A stretch of 58,930 nt of DNA, taken from positions 1-58,930 of the forward strand of contig VGHJ01000011.1 of the NCBI GenBank assembly GCA_016868295.1, in the 5' to 3' direction. The notes below the pieces were generated by a model. The model ran no database searches and had not been told where the DNA came from. It saw only the letters and a program-made list of their open reading frames with translations. The translations under genes and the position numbers were made by a program. The stretch comes from Betaproteobacteria bacterium (GTDB lineage: Bacteria; Pseudomonadota; Gammaproteobacteria; Burkholderiales; Rhodocyclaceae). Numbering within the stretch: the first letter of the stretch is position 1; every line of letters starts with the position of its first letter. Positions 1 through 8,667 of this stretch are shown in pieces.

Positions 1-125
1 CCACCAAACTTGGTCGACAACACCGTCGTGATCGCCGCCGTCAACGTGGTCTTGCCATGATCCACGTGCCCAATCGTCCCAACGTTCACATGCGGCTTCG
101 TACGTTCGAATTTGCCTTTGGCCAT
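1..125 (-). CDS. tuf: Elongation factor Tu, N-terminal fragment
   Basis: This is the 5' end of the gene for EF-Tu, the GTPase that delivers aminoacyl-tRNA to the ribosome. The reverse complement from the ATG at 125-123 reads [20 protein letters not shown] and continues [21 protein letters not shown], so the GHVDHGKT P-loop (G1 motif) is present at residues 19-26. Only 41 codons are in the window; the rest lies beyond position 1. It follows three tRNA genes on the same strand, the classical tRNA-Tyr/Gly/Thr-tufB arrangement, so it is probably co-transcribed with them. The family assignment is certain; which of the usual two tuf copies this is cannot be told except from that context. Confidence 0.97.
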   Translation of the reverse strand, partial: MAKGKFERTKPHVNVGTIGHVDHGKTTLTAAITTVLSTKFG

Positions 126-164
126 GTCGTTACCCGTATAAAATAATCAACCAAAAAACCACTG

Positions 165-239
165 TGGTGCCCATGGCGTGGATTGAACACGCGACCTCTC
201 CCTTACCAAGGGAGTGCTCTGCCACTGAGCTACATGGGC
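165..239 (-). tRNA. tRNA-Thr (anticodon GGT)
   Basis: A 75-nt cloverleaf with the CCA end encoded. The acceptor stem GCCCATG/CATGGGC pairs perfectly, and the anticodon stem-loop is CTCCC-TTGGTAA-GGGAG, giving GGT. It is the last tRNA before tuf, 39 nt upstream of the tuf start codon. Confidence 0.96.
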
Positions 240-253
240 AGTCAACCTGCTGC

Positions 254-327
<74 letters not shown>

Positions 328-395
328 CCGCCGACCCGCTCACGAACCTGCGCTGCTCAGCTGGTCCGGTCTCAGCTTCATTCCATAAAAAACAC

Positions 396-480
<85 letters not shown>

Positions 481-493
481 AGCGAAACAGCAG

Positions 494-522
494 ATTTTGC
501 TTGTTTTCACAAGAAAAGTCAA
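494..522 (-). promoter_or_regulatory. Sigma70-type promoter of the tRNA-Tyr/Gly/Thr-tuf unit
   Basis: On the minus strand TTGACT (522-517) and CAAAAT (499-494) are separated by exactly 17 bp. The -10 box ends 13 bp before the mature tRNA-Tyr 5' end at 480, a sensible leader for a tRNA operon. Seen in sequence; promoter function is inferred. Confidence 0.7.
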
Positions 523-642
523 ACAACTGTCGGTTTCCGGCAATAACATCGCTTGACGTGCGTTCGGAATGGGCAAAAGGGCGTCGATAGGGCCTTGGCC
601 TCTCCTCGGCGTAGAATCGGGCTCCCTGTGCGAACCGAGAAA

Positions 643-1242
643 ATGATGACCGAACCCTTGAGCCCCTCTGCCATCGACATCCTCTTTCTTCAGGCCAGAA
701 CCCATAACGCATGGCTGGACAAGCCGATCGACGAGGCCATGTTGCGTCGGATATGGAATCTTGCGCGCATGGGCCCGACTTCGGCGAACTGCTGTCCGAT
801 GCGGGTGGTCTTCGTCACAACTCCCGAAGCCAAGGCCCGGCTACAGCCGGCGCTGATGGAAGGCAACCGGGCCAAAACCATGGCGGCACCGCTTACGGCC
901 ATATTCGGCAACGACAGCCGGTTCTATGATTTATTGCCCAAGCTATTCCCTCACACTGACGCGCGGAGCTGGTTTGCCGGTCCGGAGAAAGCGGAGATAG
1001 CGGCCACGACCGCATTTCGAAACGGCACGCTGCAGGCGGCCTACTTCATGCTGGCGACACGTGCGCTCGGGCTCGATTGCGGGCCTATGTCCGGCTTTGA
1101 CAATGCGTGGGTGGATCGCGAGTTCTTCCCTGGCGGCCACATCAAGTCCAACTTCATTTGCAACCTCGGTTACGGCGATCACAGCGCCTTGTTTCCGCGC
1201 AGTCCAAGGCTGGAATTCCAGGAGGCATGCATAATCGCATGA
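643..1242 (+). CDS. Nitroreductase family protein, RutE/HadB-like (probable malonic semialdehyde reductase)
   Basis: A 199-residue FMN-dependent nitroreductase-fold protein. The opening (SPSAIDILFLQARTHNAW, then MGPTSANCCPMRVVFV) matches RutE, which reduces malonic semialdehyde to 3-hydroxypropionate in pyrimidine-ring catabolism; HadB-type nitroreductases share the same architecture. Length is typical (about 196). I place the start at the ATG at 643 (a second ATG follows at 646) because an in-frame extension back to 553 is not family-like. No other rut genes are nearby; the next gene is a D-lactate dehydrogenase 16 bp downstream on the same strand, so substrate identity is a guess and the call is at family level. 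Confidence 0.85.
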   Translation: MMTEPLSPSAIDILFLQARTHNAWLDKPIDEAMLRRIWNLARMGPTSANCCPMRVVFVTTPEAKARLQPALMEGNRAKTMAAPLTAIFGNDSRFYDLLPKLFPHTDARSWFAGPEKAEIAATTAFRNGTLQAAYFMLATRALGLDCGPMSGFDNAWVDREFFPGGHIKSNFICNLGYGDHSALFPRSPRLEFQEACIIA

Positions 1243-1258
1243 TAGTGAGGGCTTATTA

Positions 1259-2656
1259 ATGGATCACCCCTATCCGCCTCATCCATCCCTTCCGCCCCCC
1301 CTGATCTCAGTCTTGTCCGGCCGTTTCGGCGAGCGCTTTTCCACCAGCCAGGCGGTGTGCGACCAGCATGGCCGGGACGAATCGGTACACCCTGCGGCGG
1401 CTCCGGATGCCGTCGTCTTCGCCGAAAGCTCGGAGGAGGTGGCGGACATCGTCCGCTTATGTCGCCAGCACAAAGTGCCGGTCATACCCTTCGGGGCGGG
1501 CAGTTCGGTGGAAGGCCATTTCATTGCCGTACATGGCGGCATCTGCATTGATCTGAGCCGAATGGACAGGATTGTCGCCATACATGCCGAAGATCTTGAC
1601 GCCACCGTCCAGCCCGGAGTCAGCCGCAAGCAGTTGAACGCGGAGTTGCACGACACCGGTCTTTTCTTTCCCATCGATCCCGGCGCCGACGCCTCACTGG
1701 GCGGCATGGCCGCCACGCGCGCCTCGGGAACCAATGCCGTGCGCTACGGCACCATGCGCGACAATGTGCTCGGCATGACGGTGGTGCTGGCCGACGGCCG
1801 TATCATCCGTACCGGCGGACGGGCGAAGAAATCCTCGGCCGGCTATGACCTGACGCGCCTGTTCGTCGGCTCGGAAGGTACGCTCGGCATCATTACCGAA
1901 CTGACCGTGAAGCTCTATCCTGTGCCGGAGGCGATTTCCAGCGCAGTGTGCGCCTTCCCGAGCGTGGATGCCGCCGTCGATACGGTCATTCAGACCATCC
2001 AACTTGGCGTCCCGGTGGCGCGCATCGAACTGCTGGACGCACTCACCATCTCAGCCGTGAACCGCTACAGCAAGACCGCCTTAAAGGAAGCGCCGACGCT
2101 GTTCTTCGAGTTCCACGGCTCGCCCTCCGGCGTCGAGGAACAGGCGACCCTGGTGCAGGAACTCGCCGCCAGCCACGGCGGCATGAACTTCGAATGGGCC
2201 ACACGGCCGGAAGATCGCACCCGTCTCTGGCAGGCGCGCCACGATGCCTACTTCGCCTGCCTGCAACTCAAGCCCGGCGCCCGTGCCTTTCCGACAGACG
2301 TTTGCGTGCCGATCTCGCGACTGGCCGAATGCATTCGCGCCACCAACGAGGACATCGCCCGCAGCACGATCCCCATCCCTCTCTTCGGCCACGTCGGCGA
2401 TGGCAATTTCCATCTGGTCGTGCTCATCGACACGGCCAACCCCCAGGAAGTGGCCGAGGCCGAGAAGATCAACCATGCGGTCGTCGAGCGCGCGCTGGCC
2501 ATGGAAGGCACCTGCACGGGTGAGCACGGCGTCGGCATCGGCAAGCAGAAATTCCTCGTGGCGGAACACGGCGAGGGCGCCGTCGACGTCATGCGCGCGC
2601 TGAAGCTGGCGCTCGACCCCGACAACCTGCTCAATCCGGGCAAGATCCTTCCCTGA
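1259..2656 (+). CDS. FAD-linked D-lactate dehydrogenase (GlcD/Dld type)
   Basis: A 465-residue flavoprotein of the VAO/PCMH type that oxidises D-lactate (or a related 2-hydroxy acid) and passes electrons to cytochrome c or quinone. The FAD-binding domain occupies roughly residues 50-230 (VIPFGAGSSVEGHFI; FPIDPGADASLGGMAATRAS; GSEGTLGIITELTVKLYP), followed by a FAD-oxidase C-terminal domain with GHVGDGNFH and the terminal CTGEHGVGIGKQKFL...LDPDNLLNPGKI signature. Length is normal for single-subunit D-LDH. The start ATG lies 16 bp after the nitroreductase stop. Glycolate oxidase GlcD is the alternative, but no glcE or glcF is adjacent. Confidence 0.9.
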   Translation: MDHPYPPHPSLPPPLISVLSGRFGERFSTSQAVCDQHGRDESVHPAAAPDAVVFAESSEEVADIVRLCRQHKVPVIPFGAGSSVEGHFIAVHGGICIDLSRMDRIVAIHAEDLDATVQPGVSRKQLNAELHDTGLFFPIDPGADASLGGMAATRASGTNAVRYGTMRDNVLGMTVVLADGRIIRTGGRAKKSSAGYDLTRLFVGSEGTLGIITELTVKLYPVPEAISSAVCAFPSVDAAVDTVIQTIQLGVPVARIELLDALTISAVNRYSKTALKEAPTLFFEFHGSPSGVEEQATLVQELAASHGGMNFEWATRPEDRTRLWQARHDAYFACLQLKPGARAFPTDVCVPISRLAECIRATNEDIARSTIPIPLFGHVGDGNFHLVVLIDTANPQEVAEAEKINHAVVERALAMEGTCTGEHGVGIGKQKFLVAEHGEGAVDVMRALKLALDPDNLLNPGKILP

Positions 2657-2773
2657 AGGCTTTGAGCCGCGTGTAGAATCGGCTTGCGGACGGCGCCCAC
2701 AAGGCGCCCGACCGAGCGGGGCTCCACAAACGGCCCCACGTCAAAAACACGATTTTTGCGGAGGAGACATCCT

Positions 2774-5700
2774 ATGGCGGACATCGCCACCCCGGTTCGT
2801 CCCGAACCGGCAGCCGACACCACGCTCGACACCAAGTACACCCTCGAATCCGGCCGCGTCTATCTCACCGGCACCCAGGCGCTCGCCCGCCTGCCGATGA
2901 TGCAGCGCGAACGCGACCTCGCCGCCGGGGTCAACACCGCCGGCTTCATCTCCGGCTACCGCGGCTCGCCGCTGGGCGGGCTCGACCAGACGCTGTGGCG
3001 CGCGAGGAAGCATCTCGACACCCACCACATCAAGTTCCAGCCCGGCGTCAACGAGGATCTCGCCGCCACCGCCATCTGGGGCACGCAGCAGGTCAACCTC
3101 TTCCCCGGCGCCAAATACGACGGCGTGTTCTCGATGTGGTACGGCAAGGGGCCGGGCGTCGACCGCTGCGGCGACGTCTTTCGTCACGCCAATGCCGCCG
3201 GCACGGCGAAATTCGGCGGCGTGCTGGCGGTGGCGGGCGACGACCACGCGGCGCGCTCCTCCACCGTGGCGCACCAGACCGAGCACATCTTCAAGGCCGT
3301 CATGATGCCGGTGCTGGCGCCCTCCGGCGTGCAGGATTACCTCGACCTCGGCCTGCACGGCTGGGCCATGTCGCGCTACTCGGGCTGCTGGGTCGCCTTC
3401 AAGGCGGTGGCGGATACCATCGAATCCTCCGCCTCGGTGTATGTCGACCCGCATCGTGTCGACATCGCGCTGCCCGACTACCCGCTGCCGCCGGGCGGCC
3501 TCAACATCCGCTGGCCGGACGACCGGCTGGTGCAGGAACAGCGCCTGCTGCACCACAAGCTCTACGCCGCGCTGGCCTACGCACGACTCAACAAGCTCAA
3601 CCAGATCGTCATCGACAGCCCGAACCCGCGCATCGGCATCATCACCTGCGGCAAGTCCTACCTCGACGTGCGCCAGGCCTTCGACGATCTCGGCATCGAC
3701 GACCGGCTCGCCACCGAGATCGGCATCCGCCTCTACAAGGTCGGCATGGTGTGGCCGCTCGAATCCGAAGGGGTGCGCCACTTCGCCGAGGGGCTGGAGG
3801 AGATCCTCGTCGTCGAGGAGAAGCGCCAGCTCCTCGAGTACCAGCTGAAGGAGGAGCTCTACAACTGGCGTGAAGACGTGCGCCCGCGCGTCATCGGCAA
3901 GTTCGACGAGAAGGGCGAATGGGCGCAGCCGCACGGCGAATGGCAGCTGCCGGCCTGCGGCGAGCTGACGCCGGCCATGATCGCCCGCGTCATCGCCGGG
4001 CGCATCGGTCGATACGTCACGTCGGACCGCATCCGCGCGCGCCTGGCCTTTCTCGAAGCCAAGGAGCGGGCGCTGGAAAAAACCGTCATTGCGACGCAGC
4101 GCATCCCGCACTTCTGCTCGGGCTGCCCGCACAACACCTCGACGCGCGTGCCCGAGGGCAGCCGTGCGCTCGCCGGCATCGGTTGCCATTTCATGGCGAC
4201 CTGGATGAACCGCTCGACCGCCACCTTCTCGCACATGGGCGGCGAGGGCGCCGCCTGGGTCGGCCAGGCGCCGTTCACCGAAACGCGCCACGTCTTCGCC
4301 AATCTCGGCGACGGCACCTATTTCCACTCCGGCATGCTCGCTGTGCGAGCAGCCGTAGCGGCATTCAACAACCCTCCCCCCACCCCCCTCCCCGAGGGAG
4401 GGGGTGACTGCGGCTCGCTACGCTCGCAGGCCAGCACGGCTCCTAAAGGCATCACCTACAAGATCCTCTACAACGACGCCGTCGCCATGACCGGCGGCCA
4501 GCCCGTCGACGGCAACCTCAGCGTGCCGCAGATGGCGCACCAGCTCGCCGCCGAGGGCGTGAAGCGCATCGTCGTCATCACCGACGGCACCGAGCGCGCC
4601 TACGCCGCGGCCGACCTGCCACAGGGCGTGCCGCTGCGCCACCGCGATGCGCTTGACCTCGTCCAGCGCGAGCTGCGCGAATTCCCCGGCGTCTCGGCGC
4701 TGATTTACGACCAGACCTGCGCCGCCGAGAAACGCAGGCGCAGGAAGCGCGGCAAGTTCCCAGACCCGGCGCGGCGCGTCTTCATCAACGAGGCGGTGTG
4801 CGAGGGCTGTGGTGACTGCTCCGAGCAGTCGAACTGCCTCTCGGTGGTGCCGGTGGACACCGAGTTCGGCCGCAAGCGCGCCATCGACCAGTCTGCCTGC
4901 AACAAGGACTACACCTGCCTTAAAGGCTTCTGTCCCAGCTTTGTCACTGTCGAGGGCGGACGGCTCATCAAGGGCAAAGCGCTCGCCGCCGACGAAAGCG
5001 GCTTCGCCGCCTTGCCCGAGCCGCACATAGCAGAGACCAAGGAGCCCTGGGGCATCCTCATCACCGGCGTCGGCGGCACCGGCGTCATCACCATCGGCGC
5101 CCTCATCGGCATGGCGGCGCACCTCGACGGCAAGGGCGTCACCGCGCTCGACATGACGGGCCTGGCGCAGAAGTTCGGCGCCGTCTTCTCGCACGTGCGC
5201 ATCGCCGAGCGGCCGGAGGACATCCACGCCGTTCGGGTGGCGGCCGGCGAGGCCAATGCAGTGATCGGCGGCGACATCGTCGTCTCCGCCAATCCGGAAG
5301 CACTGGCGAAGATGAAGGCCGGCTTCACGCGCGCCGTCGTCAACTGCGCGGCGACGCCCACGGCGGAATTCATCCGCAATCCGGACTGGCAGTTCCCGCT
5401 GGAGAAGATGCAGCAGACCATTCAGGAAGCCACCGGCGAAGGCCGCGCCGACTTCATCGACGCCAACGGCCTGGCGACGGCGCTGATGGGCGACGCCATT
5501 TTCGGCAACCTGTTCCTGCTCGGCCACGCCTGGCAGCGGGGGATGGTGCCGGTCTCCCTCGACGCCCTGCACAAGGCCATCGCGCTCAACGGCGTGGCGG
5601 TGGACGCCAACCTCAAGGCCTTCCTCTGGGGCCGGCGCGCCGCCCACGACCGCGCCGCGGTGGAGCGCTTCGCCCGCCCGGCCGCGGTGGTCGAACTGCC

Positions 5701-6364
5701 ACGCGTACCGACGCTGGACGATCTCATCACCCGCCGCGTTTCCTATCTGACCGATTACCAGGACACCACCTACGCCGCCCGTTACAGGGCGCTGGTAGAC
5801 AAGGTGCGCGCGGCGGAGGCGCCGCTCGGTTCGACGCGGCTCGCCGAGGCCGTGGCGAAGCACTACTTCAAGCTGCTGGCGGTCAAGGACGAGTACGAGG
5901 TGGCGCGGCTGCACGCCGATCCGGCCTTCCACGCCAGGATCGCCGCCACCTTCGAGGGCGACTACCACCTCAACTTCCACCTGGCGCCTCCGCTGCTGTC
6001 GAAGGCCGATCCCGTCACGGGTCGTCCGCAGAAGCGTGCCTACGGGCCGTGGATGCTGACGGCGTTGCGCTGGCTGGCCAGGCTGAAGTTCCTTCGCGGC
6101 GGCGCGCTGGACGTCTTCGGCCGGACAGCGGAACGCCGCCTGGAGCGGGAACTCATCGCCGAATACGAGAGGGACATCACCGATGCTCTAGCCAAGCTGA
6201 GCACTTCGACCCTCGATACGGCGGTCGCGCTCGCCAGCCTGCCCGAGCAGATCCGCGGCTTCGGCCACGTCAAGCTGCGCGCGGTCGAGGCCGCGCGGGA
6301 AAAACGCAAAGCGCTGCTGTCCGAGCTGAACGGCGCCGCAACGCCTGCCGCGAAGGCAGCCTGA
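2774..6364 (+). CDS. iorAB: Indolepyruvate ferredoxin oxidoreductase, alpha-beta fusion
   Basis: A 1196-residue fused 2-oxoacid:ferredoxin oxidoreductase that decarboxylates aryl pyruvates (indole-, phenyl-, hydroxyphenylpyruvate) to aryl-acetyl-CoA with reduction of ferredoxin. The IorA part has the pyrimidine-binding start (ISGYRGSPLGGLDQ), the TPP region (FCSGCPHNTSTRVPEGS; TGGQPVDG) and a ferredoxin-like region with C676EGCGDC and further CNKDYTCLKGFCPSF; the IorB gamma-like part begins near residue 755 (GILITGVGGTGVITIG). The start follows GGAGGAGACATCCT; an upstream in-frame extension is not family-like. Oddly, residues about 532-559 form an insertion (NNPPPTPLPEGGG...) encoded by a palindromic element where relatives run directly from the AVAA helix into ITYKILYND. 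The frame stays open. Confidence 0.93.
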   Translation: MADIATPVRPEPAADTTLDTKYTLESGRVYLTGTQALARLPMMQRERDLAAGVNTAGFISGYRGSPLGGLDQTLWRARKHLDTHHIKFQPGVNEDLAATAIWGTQQVNLFPGAKYDGVFSMWYGKGPGVDRCGDVFRHANAAGTAKFGGVLAVAGDDHAARSSTVAHQTEHIFKAVMMPVLAPSGVQDYLDLGLHGWAMSRYSGCWVAFKAVADTIESSASVYVDPHRVDIALPDYPLPPGGLNIRWPDDRLVQEQRLLHHKLYAALAYARLNKLNQIVIDSPNPRIGIITCGKSYLDVRQAFDDLGIDDRLATEIGIRLYKVGMVWPLESEGVRHFAEGLEEILVVEEKRQLLEYQLKEELYNWREDVRPRVIGKFDEKGEWAQPHGEWQLPACGELTPAMIARVIAGRIGRYVTSDRIRARLAFLEAKERALEKTVIATQRIPHFCSGCPHNTSTRVPEGSRALAGIGCHFMATWMNRSTATFSHMGGEGAAWVGQAPFTETRHVFANLGDGTYFHSGMLAVRAAVAAFNNPPPTPLPEGGGDCGSLRSQASTAPKGITYKILYNDAVAMTGGQPVDGNLSVPQMAHQLAAEGVKRIVVITDGTERAYAAADLPQGVPLRHRDALDLVQRELREFPGVSALIYDQTCAAEKRRRRKRGKFPDPARRVFINEAVCEGCGDCSEQSNCLSVVPVDTEFGRKRAIDQSACNKDYTCLKGFCPSFVTVEGGRLIKGKALAADESGFAALPEPHIAETKEPWGILITGVGGTGVITIGALIGMAAHLDGKGVTALDMTGLAQKFGAVFSHVRIAERPEDIHAVRVAAGEANAVIGGDIVVSANPEALAKMKAGFTRAVVNCAATPTAEFIRNPDWQFPLEKMQQTIQEATGEGRADFIDANGLATALMGDAIFGNLFLLGHAWQRGMVPVSLDALHKAIALNGVAVDANLKAFLWGRRAAHDRAAVERFARPAAVVELPRVPTLDDLITRRVSYLTDYQDTTYAARYRALVDKVRAAEAPLGSTRLAEAVAKHYFKLLAVKDEYEVARLHADPAFHARIAATFEGDYHLNFHLAPPLLSKADPVTGRPQKRAYGPWMLTALRWLARLKFLRGGALDVFGRTAERRLERELIAEYERDITDALAKLSTSTLDTAVALASLPEQIRGFGHVKLRAVEAAREKRKALLSELNGAATPAAKAA
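4367..4450. repeat. Palindromic element inserted in frame in iorAB
   Basis: A GC-rich insertion of about 84 bp with a perfect 9-bp inverted repeat CCCCCTCCC (4384-4392), 3-nt loop, GGGAGGGGG (4396-4404), followed by CGGCTCGCTACGCTCGCA. It encodes about 28 residues interrupting a conserved region of the IorA domain. It resembles the dispersed palindromes at 17707, 24875 and 31723. Boundaries are estimated from where the family sequence resumes. Confidence 0.7.
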
Positions 6365-6372
6365 GGGTACGC

Positions 6373-7107
6373 GTGTCGGCGCTCAAGGCCCTCGCCGCGC
6401 AGTTCCTGGCCTGGGTGCTGGCCGGGGCGGGTTATCTCGCCCTCGGCCTGCCGCTGACGGCCTCGCTCCCGCTGGCCGTTGTCCAAGGCATTCTCGCTGC
6501 AAGCCTCGGCGCGCTGCTGCGCGCGGAACCCTGGTGGATTCCCATCCACCTGATCTTTTCGCCGGCGCTCGTCCTTGCCCTGCGGCTCGACCTGCCCCCC
6601 GGCCTCTATCTCGCCGTGCTGGCGGGACTGACTTTTGTCTTCTGGACCACCTTTCGCGGCGAAGTGCCGCTGTTCCTCTCAAGCCGCGCCGTGGCGGAAG
6701 CTCTTCTCGGCCTGTTGCCGCAGCACGCCGGCCTGCGGGTAATCGACCTCGGCGCCGGCAGCGGTGGCCTGCTGCGCCGGCTGGCGCGGGCGCGGCCGGA
6801 GGCGCGCTTCACCGGCATCGAGCATGCGCCCCTGCCGTATTTCCTCGCCCGGCTGAACGCCCGCGGCCTGGTCAACCTTGTCATCCGGCGCAGCGATCTG
6901 TGGCGCGAGCCGCTGCACGGGACGGATGTCGTGTTTGTCTTTCTCTCACCCCGGGTCATGCCACGCCTGTGGGAAAAGACGCGCGCGGAGATGCGCCCCG
7001 GGGCCCTGCTGGTCAGCAGCAGTTTTCCGGTGCCGGAAGCGGAACCGGAAAGGGTGGTCGAGGTCGCCGACCGGCGCGGCACGAAGCTGTACTGCTACCG
7101 CATGTAG
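6373..7107 (+). CDS. Membrane-anchored class I SAM-dependent methyltransferase
   Basis: A 244-residue protein with about three N-terminal hydrophobic segments (roughly residues 3-25, 28-52, 57-90) followed by a class I methyltransferase domain: motif I is VIDLGAGSGGLLRRLA, followed by the acidic FTGIEHAP strand and DVVFVFLSPRVM. The GTG start at 6373 has GAGGG five bases upstream and lies 8 bp after the iorAB stop, suggesting translation from the same mRNA. No in-frame ATG fits better. Substrate unknown. One copy of the 25-bp dispersed motif lies at 6612-6636. Confidence 0.8.
   Translation: MSALKALAAQFLAWVLAGAGYLALGLPLTASLPLAVVQGILAASLGALLRAEPWWIPIHLIFSPALVLALRLDLPPGLYLAVLAGLTFVFWTTFRGEVPLFLSSRAVAEALLGLLPQHAGLRVIDLGAGSGGLLRRLARARPEARFTGIEHAPLPYFLARLNARGLVNLVIRRSDLWREPLHGTDVVFVFLSPRVMPRLWEKTRAEMRPGALLVSSSFPVPEAEPERVVEVADRRGTKLYCYRM
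6612..6636 (-). repeat. 25-bp dispersed motif, copy A
   Basis: Minus strand reads AAAAGTCAGT, CCCGCCAGC, ACGGCG. It lies in the methyltransferase gene, antisense to it, where the coding strand reads LAVLAGLTF. It matches the consensus in both blocks. Confidence 0.8.
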
Positions 7108-7188
7108 CGAAATTGCTGGCCAATTCCCCCTCAATTCGCCATATTGGAATCCGGACTTCATGGCAATAATCGGCGCCAAGGAGGCACC

Positions 7189-7902
7189 ATGGCCGAAATC
7201 GTCTGCATCATCGGCAACAAGGGCGGCACGGGCAAGACCACGCTTTCGCACATGCTGTGCCAGGGCATGGGCCTGCTCGGCCAGCGTTCCGTCTGCGTGC
7301 TGACCGACATCCACCGCGAGCCGCTCGATCCGGATGGGCGACGCTACCTCGTCGCCGACGCGCGCACGCGCGAGGCGCTGGGCAAGGTGGCGGACAAGAT
7401 CCGCAGCCTGCAGGGCTGGCTCGGCGTCATCGACGGGGGCGGCAACCGCACCGAAATGGACCGCAAACTCTACGGCCTCGCCAGCCTGGTGCTGCTGCCC
7501 TTCCGCGACTCGCACGAGGACATCCGCACCGTGATCCGCGACCTGGAGATGTTCCCGCGCGCCTGGGCCATCCCGACGCAATGGCCGACCAACCCCTGGC
7601 AGCAGGAGGCGGCGGAAAAAACCGTCAAGGAGCAACTGGACCCGTTCGCCGACCGTCTCCTGCAGCCGGTGAATGCACTCTCGGCAACCAAGCTGCTGCT
7701 GCAGAAGAACATCCCGCCCAAGCTGCCCACCCCGCTGGGCAACGCCTGCCGCGCGTTCGCCTACCAGGTGCTGGATCTGATGGAGATTGCCTGCGAAGCC
7801 CCGTTGGAGGACGTCGAGGAAGCAGCCGGCGAGGAACGACTCGCCAGGCCGCCCGCCGAATCCTACGACGCTCCGGCCGCCCCAAGCCCCACCCGGCACT
7901 GA
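7189..7902 (+). CDS. Orphan ParA/MinD-like P-loop ATPase
   Basis: A 237-residue protein beginning MAEIVCIIGNKGGTGKTTLS, with the deviant Walker A KGGTGKTT at residues 11-18 characteristic of ParA/Soj/MinD ATPases. A Walker B-like strand follows at WLGVIDGGGNR, but without the usual DxxP signature. The C-terminus is Pro/Ala-rich and probably disordered. The start has an ideal AGGAGG, and the in-frame extension to 7144 lacks support. No parB, parS-like site or partner gene is adjacent; the gene converges on a response regulator with a 2-bp gap. The role could be positioning of a cell component, but nothing shows which. Confidence 0.8.
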   Translation: MAEIVCIIGNKGGTGKTTLSHMLCQGMGLLGQRSVCVLTDIHREPLDPDGRRYLVADARTREALGKVADKIRSLQGWLGVIDGGGNRTEMDRKLYGLASLVLLPFRDSHEDIRTVIRDLEMFPRAWAIPTQWPTNPWQQEAAEKTVKEQLDPFADRLLQPVNALSATKLLLQKNIPPKLPTPLGNACRAFAYQVLDLMEIACEAPLEDVEEAAGEERLARPPAESYDAPAAPSPTRH

Positions 7903-7904
7903 CC

Positions 7905-8555
7905 TTACAGTTTCCCGCGGTGCCGCTGGATGAGGGCGATCGCCTCCGCCCGGCTCGACACGCCTAGCTTGCGCAGTATCTTGGAGACATGCACCTTGAC
8001 CGTGCCCTCGGTCAGCACCAGCAGGTCGGCAATCTCCTGGTTCGACTTCCCCTCCCGCATCAGTTCCAGGACGCGCACCTGCCCTTCGGTCAGGCCATAG
8101 CGGGAGGCAACGGAACGGCCGCGGCCGATGCCGCCGCCCAGGGTCACGGAGAGCTTGTCGTGCAGATGCGCGGGGATATAGACCTCGCCCTGCAGGACCC
8201 GCCCGATCGCATCGAGCAGCGTGTCGCTGTTGCCGGACTTGGTCACGTAGCCGGCGGCGCCCAGGCGCAGGGCGCGATTGACCACGTCGACGTCCTCGAG
8301 GGCTGACAGCACCACCACCGGCACGGCCGGAAAGCGCTTGCGCAGGATGCCGAGCAGGGAAAGGCCGTTGGTGCCCGGCAGCATGATGTCGAGCAGGACG
8401 AGGTCGAATTCCCGCTCCGTTTCCAGCAACAGCAGAGCGCTTTCCGCATCGTGCGCCTCGTGCTGGACGACATTCGGGCCGAGCTTGCGCAGGATCTGCA
8501 GCAAACCCTCGCGCACCATGGCGTGATCGTCGATGACCAGCATCCTGAGCGACAC
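7905..8555 (-). CDS. NarL/FixJ-family response regulator
   Basis: A two-component DNA-binding regulator of about 216 residues. The receiver domain has the acidic pair D9-D10 (MLVIDDHAMVREGLL), phosphoacceptor D56 (DLVLLDIMLPG), conserved Ser (VVVLSALED) and Lys (GYVTKSGNS). The C-terminal LuxR-type HTH is LTEGQVRVLELMREGKSNQE onward to GTVKVHVSKILRKLGV. I chose the GTG at 8555 preceded by GGGAGG; an internal ATG at 8543 is possible and a longer frame to 8639 is not family-like. It is divergent from the hybrid kinase at 8668, its likely partner. Confidence 0.9.
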   Translation of the reverse strand: MSLRMLVIDDHAMVREGLLQILRKLGPNVVQHEAHDAESALLLLETEREFDLVLLDIMLPGTNGLSLLGILRKRFPAVPVVVLSALEDVDVVNRALRLGAAGYVTKSGNSDTLLDAIGRVLQGEVYIPAHLHDKLSVTLGGGIGRGRSVASRYGLTEGQVRVLELMREGKSNQEIADLLVLTEGTVKVHVSKILRKLGVSSRAEAIALIQRHRGKL

Positions 8556-8667
8556 GCCTCCTCCCAGTCGAAGTTGTTCTGTTTTGCCGGATGATACGGG
8601 ATAGGACCGGGGCGCGCCAACAGGCGCGCATAATGACAACTGCGTTCAACCCGACGAGGCCCGCACG
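8556..8667. promoter_or_regulatory. Divergent intergenic region of the two-component pair, with inverted repeat
   Basis: This 112-bp gap must hold promoters for both the regulator and the kinase. It contains a perfect 7-bp inverted repeat GCGCGCC (8612-8618), AACA, GGCGCGC (8623-8629), immediately followed by ATAATGAC. The repeat could be an operator or a hairpin in the kinase leader; nothing decides between these. Confidence 0.4.

Noticed and set aside
514-524. An eleventh copy of the 25-bp motif (AAAAGTCAAAC)
   Set aside because: The ACGGCG block is absent at the required spacing and the sequence is explained by the -35 box of the tRNA promoter. Partial look-alikes at 24012 and 42716 also fail the second block.
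643-1242. Part of a rut pyrimidine-degradation operon
   Set aside because: Only a RutE-like protein is present; no rutA, B, C, D, F or G is adjacent.
4367-4450. An intein or a pseudogene-forming insertion in iorAB
   Set aside because: The insert is only about 28 codons, has no splicing motifs and keeps the reading frame; it fits a palindromic repeat.
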